64,000 bases of DNA, from positions 3,968,001-4,032,000 of the forward strand of contig NZ_CP073347.1 in the NCBI RefSeq assembly GCF_024397915.1. Reading direction: 5' to 3'. The DNA comes from Marinobacterium rhizophilum. Lineage in GTDB: Bacteria; Pseudomonadota; Gammaproteobacteria; Pseudomonadales; Balneatricaceae. Made by a program: the position numbers and the translations under genes. The first letter of the stretch is position 1, and every line of letters starts with the position of its first letter. Below the pieces are notes generated by a model. It had not been told where the DNA came from and ran no database searches. It saw only the letters and a program-made list of their open reading frames with translations. This document shows, piece by piece, positions 40,185-47,891 of this stretch.

Positions 40185-40616
40185 GAAAGCCCCTGTATCG
40201 GTACGGTGGCTGGGGTCAGGTTGCAGAGCAGCCAGCGTTACGCCCAAGCTTAGTGATTTCCAAGGTTAGCCCATAGAACCAGATAAACGGCGCTTGTCAT
40301 GCCATGGAGCCCGGCGTGGCGCGGGTACAGTGCCGCTGTTTTTCGAGGCTACAGCCTGTCCCTCTTTGGCTGGCCCAATCAATCCTTGCTGGTTGGCGTT
40401 TGTCGTCTGGCTTGGCAATCTTCTACACTGTATGAATATAACCAGTTAGTTCCAGCATATTCCTATACGTTATATGTCGGCACTTTGGTCCTTATGCCTG
40501 CGAGTTGCAGCGCCGGGCTTTGCCCGGGCTGTGAAGGATAATCAGGGTGTGGTCGCCTGTATTTTCAAGCGCGAAGATTCCAGGTTGCGGCACCGGTACC
40601 GGGTTGGAAAATAATA
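40185..40616. other. Divergent intergenic region SulP / soeA
   Basis: These 432 bases hold no gene. The promoters of the SulP gene (minus) and the soe operon (plus) must lie here. An AT-rich stretch with TTGGCA (40412-40417) and TATGAA (40431-40436) is a candidate, but the spacing is poor. No operator palindrome is evident. Confidence 0.5.
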
Positions 40617-43565
40617 ATGAATTCAGTAAAAACTGATGTGCCCTGCAGCCTTGATGCGCAACTGCTGATTGATGCCGTTGAACTGCCGGAGTTCGAAGCG
40701 CACGACAAGCAGCAGACCAAGTACACCACCTGCTACATGTGTGCCTGTCGCTGTGGCATCAAGGTCACGGTGGAAGACAACCAGGTTCGCTTCATCCAGG
40801 GTAACCCCAATCACCCGATCAACAAGGGTGTGCTCTGTGCCAAGGGCAACTCTGGCATCATGAAGCAAAACTCCCCCGCCAAGCTCAGCGCGCCGATGCT
40901 GCGCAAGCCCGGCACCGACCGCGGCGCCGGCGAGTTTGAAGTCATTTCCTGGGCCCAGGCGCTGGATATCCTCGAAAAACGCCTTGCCCATATCCGCGCC
41001 ACCGATCCAAAACAGCTGGCCTACTTCACCGGCCGCGACCAGATGCAGGCGCTGACCGGCATGTGGGCGAGCCAGTTCGGTACCCTCAACTGGGCGGCGC
41101 ACGGCGGTTTCTGTTCCGTCAACATGGCCGCCGGCGGCCTCTACACCATGGGGCATGCGTTCTGGGAATTCGGCGATCCGGACTGGGACAACACCAAGTA
41201 CTTCATGATGTGGGGTGTGGCGGAAGACCACAGCTCCAACCCCATCAAGATTGGCCTGAAAAAGCTCAAGGAGCGCGGCGCCAAGTTTGTTTCCATCAAC
41301 CCGGTGCGTACCGGCTACCAGGCTATCGCCGACGAGTGGATCTCGATCCGTCCGGGCACCGACGGCCTGCTGGCCCTGTCGATGGTGCATGTGCTGCTCA
41401 AGCATCAGCTGGTGGACGAGGAATTCCTGATCCGCTACACCAACTCGCCGCAGCTGGTGGTGAATACGCCGGGCGTGAAGGGCGATGGCCTGTTCTACCG
41501 CGTGGACGGCGAAATCCAGGTCTGGGACCAGAATACCGAAAGCTTTGCCGATGCCAGCCGCACCGATGTGGCACCGGCATTGTTTGGCGAGTTCAAGGCA
41601 GCGGATGGCACACCGCTGCGCACCGCCATGAGCATTCTGCTGCACAAGTACCTGGACGACGAATACGCCCCCGAGAATGCCGCCAAAGAGTGTGGCGTCG
41701 ATGCTGAGACCATTGAGCGGCTGGCACTGGAAATGGCCCATGTCGCCTTCAAGGAAACCATTACCCTGGATGTGGAATGGACCGACTGGGCCGGGCGCAA
41801 GCAGGACAAGTTTATTGGCCGCCCGGTGTCGATGCATGCCATGCGCGGTATCTCCGCCCATTCCAATGGCTTTCAGACCTGCCGTGCCATCCATCTGCTG
41901 CAGGTACTGCTGGGCACCATCGACTGCCCGGGTGGCCATCTGGCCAAGCCGCCGTTTCCAAAGCATGTGCCGCCGGGCATCAAGCCTGCGAAAGAGTGCG
42001 CGCCCAACACGCCGCTCAAATCTCCGCCGCTGGGTTTCCCCACCTGCCCGGAAGACCTGGTGATCGATGCCGATGGCAATCCGCTGCGCATCGACAAGGC
42101 TTATAGCTGGGATGCGCCCATTTCCTGTCACGGCCTGATGCACATGGTGATCAGCAATGCGGTGAAAGGTGACCCCTACAAGATCGATACCCTGATGCTG
42201 TTCATGGCCAATATGGCCTGGAACTCCAGCATGAACACCGCCCAGACGCTGGACATGCTCTGCGCCAGGGAGGATGACGGCGAATACAAGATTCCCTTTA
42301 TCGTCTGCTCCGATGCCTTCCATTCTGAAATGGTGAGCTATTCCGACCTGATACTGCCGGACACCACCTACCTAGAGCGCTACGACACCATCTCGATGCT
42401 GGATCGCCCGATCTCCGAACCCCATGCCGCCTGTGACTCGGTGCGTATACCGGTGATCCAGCCAGATCGCGATGTATTGTCCTGGCAGGAAGTGATGATC
42501 GAGATGGCCGGACGGCTGAAGTTCCCCGCCTTCACCACTCCCGAGGGCGAACGTCGCTACGAAGGCTACAAGGACTTTATCGTCAATTTCCAGAAGGAAC
42601 CCGGTATCGGCTTCCTGGCGGGGTATCGCGGTGAAGATGGCAGCAAGTCGCTGCGCGGCGAGCCGAATCCGCGCCAGTGGGAAGCCTATGAGGAAAACGA
42701 GGGCTTCTTCGAGTTCGAGCTGGACCTGAATCAGCGCTACATGCGCCACGCCAACCGGGACTACCTGGAACTGGCAAAAGAGGCCGGCTGGGTGGGCTCC
42801 ACCGGTCAGATCCTGATCGAGCTGTATTCCGAAAAGCTGCAGACCTTTCGCCTGGCCGGCCAGGGTCTGTACGACGGCCCCATGCCCACCGAGGCGCACC
42901 ACAAGGAGCGCCTGGTCAAGTATTTCGACCCGCTGCCGTTCTTTTACATGCCGCTGGAAGAGCAGCGTATCGACCGTGACGAATACCCGTTCCATGCGGT
43001 GAACCAGCGCCCCATGTTCATGTATCACAGCTGGGACAGCCAGAACGCCTGGTTGCGCCAGATCATGTCGCAGAACTACCTGTTCATGAACCGTGTGGCC
43101 GGCGAGAAGGCCGGCATCAAGGATCTGTCCTGGGTGTGGGTGGAATCCCACAACGGCAAGATTCGTGTGCAGGTCAAGCTGATGGAAGGCTGCAACGAAC
43201 AGACGGTCTGGACCTGGAACGCCATCGCCAAGAAAGGCGGCGCCTGGGGCCTGTCGAAAGACTCCAACGAGGCGACCGATGCCTTTTTGATGAACCACCT
43301 GATATCCGAACTGCTGCCGCAAAAGGGCGACAAGGAAGACCGCGTCACCAACTCGGACCCTGTCACCGGCCAGGCCGCCTGGTATGACCTGCGCGTCAAG
43401 ATTACCCCGGCCGCCGAGGGCGAAACCGGAGCCTGGCCATCCTTTGCCGCGCTGAAGCCGCTGCCAGGGGCCAAGGAATCGCCCCGGATGCTCAGCTACA
43501 GCAGTCACAAGAACGTTAACCTCAAGCGTCCGATGTTAGACATCCTGACGCGCGGCGAGAAGTAG
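40617..43565 (+). CDS. soeA: SoeA-type sulfite dehydrogenase, molybdopterin catalytic subunit
   Basis: The product (982 aa) is a DMSO-reductase-family molybdenum enzyme. An N-terminal [4Fe-4S] site is formed by Cys39-x2-Cys42-x3-Cys46 and Cys74; Cys166 (HGGFCSVNMAAGG) is a likely Mo ligand region. No Tat signal is present, so it acts in the cytoplasm. With the following iron-sulfur and anchor genes it matches SoeABC, which oxidises sulfite to sulfate and reduces quinone. That assignment rests on size, missing Tat signal, and the SoeC start. A related polysulfide/thiosulfate or formate enzyme is less likely. No frame damage is seen. Confidence 0.82.
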   Translation: MNSVKTDVPCSLDAQLLIDAVELPEFEAHDKQQTKYTTCYMCACRCGIKVTVEDNQVRFIQGNPNHPINKGVLCAKGNSGIMKQNSPAKLSAPMLRKPGTDRGAGEFEVISWAQALDILEKRLAHIRATDPKQLAYFTGRDQMQALTGMWASQFGTLNWAAHGGFCSVNMAAGGLYTMGHAFWEFGDPDWDNTKYFMMWGVAEDHSSNPIKIGLKKLKERGAKFVSINPVRTGYQAIADEWISIRPGTDGLLALSMVHVLLKHQLVDEEFLIRYTNSPQLVVNTPGVKGDGLFYRVDGEIQVWDQNTESFADASRTDVAPALFGEFKAADGTPLRTAMSILLHKYLDDEYAPENAAKECGVDAETIERLALEMAHVAFKETITLDVEWTDWAGRKQDKFIGRPVSMHAMRGISAHSNGFQTCRAIHLLQVLLGTIDCPGGHLAKPPFPKHVPPGIKPAKECAPNTPLKSPPLGFPTCPEDLVIDADGNPLRIDKAYSWDAPISCHGLMHMVISNAVKGDPYKIDTLMLFMANMAWNSSMNTAQTLDMLCAREDDGEYKIPFIVCSDAFHSEMVSYSDLILPDTTYLERYDTISMLDRPISEPHAACDSVRIPVIQPDRDVLSWQEVMIEMAGRLKFPAFTTPEGERRYEGYKDFIVNFQKEPGIGFLAGYRGEDGSKSLRGEPNPRQWEAYEENEGFFEFELDLNQRYMRHANRDYLELAKEAGWVGSTGQILIELYSEKLQTFRLAGQGLYDGPMPTEAHHKERLVKYFDPLPFFYMPLEEQRIDRDEYPFHAVNQRPMFMYHSWDSQNAWLRQIMSQNYLFMNRVAGEKAGIKDLSWVWVESHNGKIRVQVKLMEGCNEQTVWTWNAIAKKGGAWGLSKDSNEATDAFLMNHLISELLPQKGDKEDRVTNSDPVTGQAAWYDLRVKITPAAEGETGAWPSFAALKPLPGAKESPRMLSYSSHKNVNLKRPMLDILTRGEK

Positions 43566-43895
43566 GAGAGGACAACATGGAATGCAGCCTCTGTATAGCC
43601 GGGTTGGGCGTATCCCCCGATCTGCTGAATCCTAAGTCTCAAGCGTCCGATGCTCGGCATAGCGCTGACGCCTGGCGAGAAATAACGGGAGAACAATAAT
43701 ATGAAACTCGGACTCGTTGTCGATCTCGATACCTGCGTGGGCTGTCATGCCTATGGCGACAGTGCAACAGCGTGCAACCTGTGGAACACGGTAAACATGA
43801 ATGGTGCGGTAACCGGACTAACGTCAGCCTCAAGTGCGCGATGTTCGGCGATCGTGCTGGCAACACGTGGCGAGAAATAACGGGAGAACAATAAT
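43521..43895 (+). repeat. Tandem decayed copies of the soeA-soeB junction
   Basis: Three versions of the soeA 3' end occur, at 43521-43565 (real), 43638-43685 and 43829-43880. The second still reads KRPMLGIALTPGEK followed by a stop, close to the real LKRPMLDILTRGEK. The last two are each followed by the same ribosome site and soeB start; 72 bases are identical between 43673-43744 and 43868-43939, a period of 195. The segment behaves as an old partial duplication between the two genes. Confidence 0.85.
43701..43880 (+). pseudogene. Truncated soeB 5' copy (59-codon open frame)
   Basis: The ATG at 43701 has the same GGGAGAACAATAAT leader as soeB. Its first 16 codons match soeB (MKLGLVVDLDTCVGCH); then VGCHAYGDSATACNLWNT replaces VGCHGCATACKQWNT, losing one cluster cysteine. 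The frame then runs on to a TRGEK stop resembling the soeA end. It is a soeB start fused to a soeA tail. It may still be translated but cannot hold the full set of iron-sulfur clusters. Confidence 0.7.
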
Positions 43896-44588
43896 ATGAA
43901 ACTCGGACTCGTTGTCGATCTCGATACCTGCGTGGGCTGCCATGGCTGCGCCACGGCCTGCAAGCAGTGGAACACCTCGGGCACCATAGGCCCGCTGTCG
44001 GACAAGGACCCCTACGGTCGCGATCCATCCGGCAGCTGGCTCAACCGCATACGCACCTACGAAGTGGGGGATACCCCCAACAGCAAGACCGTTCATATGC
44101 CGATGTCGTGCATGCACTGCGAAGAGGCTGCCTGCGTGACCGTGTGCCCGACCGGCGCCTCCTACAAGCGCAAGGAAGATGGCATCGTGCTGGTGGACCA
44201 GGACAAGTGCATGGGCTGCAACCTCTGCTCCTGGGCCTGCCCCTACGGTGCCCGCGAGCTGGACCCGCAGGAAGGCACCATGAAGAAGTGCACCCTCTGT
44301 GTGGACCGCATCTACGATGAAAAACTGCCGGAAGCCGAGCGCAAGCCTGCCTGCGTGCTGACCTGTCCGACCAGTTCACGCGTGTTCGGTGACTTCGATG
44401 ACCCCAATTCCGAAGTCAGCCGTCTGACCCGCGAGCGCAGCGGTCAGCAGCTGATGCCGGAACTGGGCTACAACCCGGTGAACACCTACCTGCCGCCGCG
44501 GAACAAGAAGGTGGCGCAGACCTATCCGGTCAAGCCGTCCCTGGGGACGAGCGTGAAACAGTGGGTCAACAAGGTTATTAGCCGCTAA
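43896..44588 (+). CDS. soeB: SoeB-type iron-sulfur subunit
   Basis: The product (230 aa) has four [4Fe-4S] ferredoxin-type cysteine sets, beginning CVGCHGCATAC (12-22), then CMHCEEAACVTVCP, CMGCNLCSWACP and CTLCVDR with a later Cys. It links SoeA to the membrane quinone-reactive subunit. No signal peptide is present. The ATG at 43896 follows GGGAGAACAATAAT. An incomplete copy of its first part lies just upstream. Confidence 0.88.
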   Translation: MKLGLVVDLDTCVGCHGCATACKQWNTSGTIGPLSDKDPYGRDPSGSWLNRIRTYEVGDTPNSKTVHMPMSCMHCEEAACVTVCPTGASYKRKEDGIVLVDQDKCMGCNLCSWACPYGARELDPQEGTMKKCTLCVDRIYDEKLPEAERKPACVLTCPTSSRVFGDFDDPNSEVSRLTRERSGQQLMPELGYNPVNTYLPPRNKKVAQTYPVKPSLGTSVKQWVNKVISR

Positions 44589-44640
44589 GCCCCCTTCATC
44601 GTTAATGGCCCGGCAACGGGCCCGCACTGGAGTCGCTGCC

Positions 44641-45570
44641 ATGCATCCGGCATTTTCTGTACTGATTTTTACTGTTACTTCCGGGGCCGGCTACGGCCTG
44701 TTGGCGCTGATGGTACTGGCGCACCTGGCGGGGCTGAGTGCCCTGCAGGACAGCACTTTGCTGCTGTCCGGCGGCGTGCTGGCGCTGCTGATGATCACCA
44801 TCGGCCTGCTGGCCTCTACCCTGCACCTGGCCAACCCGAAAAACGCCTGGCGCGCCTTCGCGCGTTTTCGCACCTCCTGGCTGTCCCGCGAGGCGGTGTT
44901 CGCCGTGCTTGTCTACCCGGTGACGCTGCTGTACCTGTTCGGGGTCTATTCGCAGGGCGCTGATTTGAATGGCTTTTTCAGTACCTGTGGCGTACTGGCA
45001 GCACTGCTGGCCATGATCACCCTGTTCTGTACCAGCATGATTTACGCCAGCCTTAAAACCATTCGTCAGTGGTGCACCGCGCTGACGCCGCTGAACTACC
45101 TCTCCCTGGGGCTGATGTCCGGCGCACTCTGTCTGGCCACACTGCAGGCGCTGTTGCAGGAAGGCCTGTCTCCGGTGCTGCGCAGCACCGGCCTTGGCCT
45201 GATTGCGCTTGGTGCAGTGGCCAAACTGATCTACCTGTTCTGGATCGGCAAGCCTGCAGGCGCCACCATCAAGACGGCCACCGGCTTTACCCAGGCCAGC
45301 GTGCGGCTGCTGGATGCCGGTCACAGTGCCGGTACCTTCCTGACCAACGAGTTCGGTTACACGGTGGCGGCCAACAGGCTGCTGCGGCTGCGTTTTGCCA
45401 TGGTGGCGCTGGCCTTTGTCGTGCCCTTCATCCTGCTGGCACAGGGCGGTGCGCTGGCCACATTGCTGGCGGCGCTGCTGGCCCTGGCGGGGCTGCTGGT
45501 GGAACGCTGGCTGTTTTTCGCCGAAGCCCGTCATGTTGTGCGCCTCTACCACGGTGACCAGCGCACCTGA
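44641..45570 (+). CDS. soeC: SoeC-type membrane anchor (DmsC family)
   Basis: The product (309 aa) begins MHPAFSVLIFTVTSGAGYGLL, the usual opening of DmsC-type anchors, and has about eight membrane helices. It passes electrons to the quinone pool. The ATG at 44641 is chosen; the twelve extra codons from 44605 are not family-like. A terminator follows at 45597. It completes soeABC. Confidence 0.88.
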   Translation: MHPAFSVLIFTVTSGAGYGLLALMVLAHLAGLSALQDSTLLLSGGVLALLMITIGLLASTLHLANPKNAWRAFARFRTSWLSREAVFAVLVYPVTLLYLFGVYSQGADLNGFFSTCGVLAALLAMITLFCTSMIYASLKTIRQWCTALTPLNYLSLGLMSGALCLATLQALLQEGLSPVLRSTGLGLIALGAVAKLIYLFWIGKPAGATIKTATGFTQASVRLLDAGHSAGTFLTNEFGYTVAANRLLRLRFAMVALAFVVPFILLAQGGALATLLAALLALAGLLVERWLFFAEARHVVRLYHGDQRT

Positions 45571-45596
45571 GGTCATCCGATTTTTCGATAGTTTAG

Positions 45597-45630
45597 AACA
45601 GCAGCGTCGGATAGCGGCGCTGCTGTTTTT
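45597..45630 (+). terminator. Rho-independent terminator after soeC
   Basis: AACAGCAGCG pairs with CGCTGCTGTT and is followed by T residues. It ends the soe operon 27 bases after soeC. Confidence 0.85.
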
Positions 45631-45687
45631 GCGGGCACAGGCTGTGCGAAGCGCCCGCTCCAACCTGATACACAAGGAAGCCTTGAA

Positions 45688-47055
45688 ATGATGTTTGAAT
45701 CACGCAATCCGGCCACGGGCGAGCTGATCGAAGTGTTTGACCTGTTGAGTGACGCCCAGCTGGAGGCGCGCCTTGAGCAGTCCCGCGTGGCGAGCCTTGC
45801 ATGGCGCGGCAGCGACAACAGTGAGCGTGCCGCTTTGCTGCGCCGGATTGCCGCGGTTCTGACAACCCGGCGCGAGTCCCTGGCGCGCACCATCTCGCTG
45901 GAAATGGGCAAGCTGCTGCCCGAAGCCCTGGGTGAGGTCGACAAGTGCGCCCAGTGCTGCGAGCACTACGCCGAACATGCCGCAGCCATGCTGCAGGACG
46001 AGATGATCCCGACGCACGCACGCCGCTCCCTGGTGAGCTTCGAGCCGCTGGGCACCATCCTGGCGGTCATGCCGTGGAACTTCCCGCTGTGGCAGGTGTT
46101 CCGCTTCCTGGCGCCAACCCTGATGGCCGGCAATACCGCGCTGCTCAAGCACGCCCCCAACGTGTCCCGCTGTGCGCTGCTGGTGGAAGATATCCTGCGT
46201 GAAGCCGGCGCGGCTGAAGGCTTGTTCGGCACCCTGCTGATTTCCGTCGAGCAGACTGCTGCGGTCATCGCCGATGGCCGGGTGCACGGCGTTGCCTTTA
46301 CCGGCAGTGAAGCCACCGGTCGCAAGATCGCGGCCATGGCGGGACAGAGCCTGAAAAAAGTGGTGCTGGAACTGGGCGGCTCCGATCCCTTTATCGTGCT
46401 GGAAGACGCCGATCTCGACCAGGCGGTGGAATTCGCCATGAAGCTGCGCTTTGGCAATGCCGGTCAGATCTGCATCGCCGCCAAGCGCTTTATCCTCACG
46501 CCCGCCATTGCCGATGCGTTTGTCGAACGCATGCAGGCCCGGGTGGCGCAGCTTCAAACCGGTGATCCACTGCAGGCAGGCACGAGCCTGGCGCCCATGG
46601 CGCGCGAAGACCTGCGCAGCGGCTTGCAGCGCCAGGTGGAGGCCGCGATCGCCGGCGGTGCCAAACTGCTCACCGGTGGTGCGGTGCAGGAGGGGCCTGG
46701 CTGGTTCTATCAGCCCTCGGTACTGGACAACGTAAAGCCCGGCAACATGGCATTTGACGAAGAGCTGTTTGGCCCGGTCGCCTCTATTGTGCGGGCGGCG
46801 GATGTGGAAGATGCCATTCGTCTGGCCAATGCCACGCGTTTTGGCCTGGGCGCCAGTATCTGGACGGCCGACAGCGAGCGCGGCGAAGCCATAGCACGCA
46901 GGCTGGAGGCCGGCGCCTGCTTCGTCAATGCGCCAGTGGCCAGCGACGTGCGCATGCCGTTCGGAGGTACCAAGGCCTCGGGTCTGGGACGCGAACTGGC
47001 CAGCTACGGCATCCGCGAATTCTGCAACATCAAGTCACTGTGGATTGCCGACTGA
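45688..47055 (+). CDS. NAD(P)-dependent aldehyde dehydrogenase, Sad (succinate semialdehyde) type
   Basis: The product (455 aa) is an aldehyde dehydrogenase: cofactor fold MPWNFPLWQ and FTGSEATGRKIA, general base in ELGGSDPF, nucleophilic Cys in GNAGQICIAAKR, end GLGRELASYGIREFCN. It closely resembles E. coli Sad (YneI), which oxidises succinate semialdehyde. Other small aldehydes, including sulfonated ones, are possible given the soe neighbour (inference). AAGGAAGCC precedes two adjacent ATG codons, at 45688 and 45691; either may be used. Confidence 0.85.
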   Translation: MMFESRNPATGELIEVFDLLSDAQLEARLEQSRVASLAWRGSDNSERAALLRRIAAVLTTRRESLARTISLEMGKLLPEALGEVDKCAQCCEHYAEHAAAMLQDEMIPTHARRSLVSFEPLGTILAVMPWNFPLWQVFRFLAPTLMAGNTALLKHAPNVSRCALLVEDILREAGAAEGLFGTLLISVEQTAAVIADGRVHGVAFTGSEATGRKIAAMAGQSLKKVVLELGGSDPFIVLEDADLDQAVEFAMKLRFGNAGQICIAAKRFILTPAIADAFVERMQARVAQLQTGDPLQAGTSLAPMAREDLRSGLQRQVEAAIAGGAKLLTGGAVQEGPGWFYQPSVLDNVKPGNMAFDEELFGPVASIVRAADVEDAIRLANATRFGLGASIWTADSERGEAIARRLEAGACFVNAPVASDVRMPFGGTKASGLGRELASYGIREFCNIKSLWIAD

Positions 47056-47110
47056 ACGCCGCAGGCCGGCTAAGGGTCGCGCCCGTCTTCCGACAAGCTG
47101 AGGGCGCCGG

Positions 47111-47869
47111 ATGATCGTCTTTGGTGGTTCTGAACTGCTGTTGCTGCTCTGCCTGGCGCTGGCCAGCTATATCCAGGCCACCACCGGCTTTGCTTTCGGC
47201 CTGATCGTGATGGCCTGTGTTACGGCGCTGGGGCTTGCGCCCATTGATGTGACGGCATTGCTGGTCGGCGCCCTCACGCTGGTCAATGCGGCGACGGCGC
47301 TCAGGGGCGGGCTCTGGCGGGATGCAAACTGGCGGGCGCTGGGCTGGATGCTGGCCGCTTGCCTGCCGGCCACCTTTGTCGGTCTGGCGCTGCTCAGCCA
47401 TACCAGCGAGGACCAGCTGGGCTTGCTCCAGGGAACCCTGGGGGTTTGTCTGATCGGTAGCAGCCTGCTGATGATGTACCGGGTACGGCAGTTGGAAAAA
47501 CCATCTTCGGTGCCGGCCTTCGCTTTGTGCGGCGTGCTGGCCGGCCTGATGGGGGGGCTCTTCGCGGTATTCGGCCCGCCCCCCACCTTTATGATGTATC
47601 GCCAGCCCGACCGCATTGCCTCCATTCGCGCGACCCTGATCTGGTTCTTCAGCCTGATGTCAGCCCTGCGCCTGGTTGCCGTGCTCTGGACGGAGCCCGT
47701 GGGCGAAAGCTTTGTTGGCCTGGCTGTGCTGGGTACGCCGGTGGTGGTGCTGGCGGCGATGGCGGCGCGGCGTTTCCCGCCGCCGTTGTCCAGCCAGGCG
47801 CTGCGGCGCTTTGCCTTTGGCTTGCTGCTGCTGTCCGGTATTGGTCTGATGGTGAAAGGGTTCTTTTGA
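47111..47869 (+). CDS. TauE/SafE (TSUP) family permease
   Basis: The product (252 aa) has seven or eight hydrophobic helices with the TSUP opening (YIQATTGFAFGLIVMA) and repeated half (GVLAGLMGGLFAVFGPPPTFMMY). The family exports sulfite or small organosulfur and organic anions. It follows the aldehyde dehydrogenase after 55 bases in the same direction. Its place beyond soeABC suggests sulfite or sulfonate handling, though TSUP substrates vary. It converges on the cyclase gene, 22 bases away. Confidence 0.87.
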   Translation: MIVFGGSELLLLLCLALASYIQATTGFAFGLIVMACVTALGLAPIDVTALLVGALTLVNAATALRGGLWRDANWRALGWMLAACLPATFVGLALLSHTSEDQLGLLQGTLGVCLIGSSLLMMYRVRQLEKPSSVPAFALCGVLAGLMGGLFAVFGPPPTFMMYRQPDRIASIRATLIWFFSLMSALRLVAVLWTEPVGESFVGLAVLGTPVVVLAAMAARRFPPPLSSQALRRFAFGLLLLSGIGLMVKGFF

Positions 47870-47891
47870 CGCCCTGAAGGCAAGCCGGGCC

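Noticed and set aside
40400..40440. Sigma-54 or sigma-70 promoter upstream of soeA
   Set aside because: TGGC and TTGGCA elements occur, but spacing fits neither consensus.
40623..42323. Long reverse-strand open frame opposite soeA (566 codons)
   Set aside because: Shadow frame of soeA caused by high third-position GC; no ribosome site or motif.
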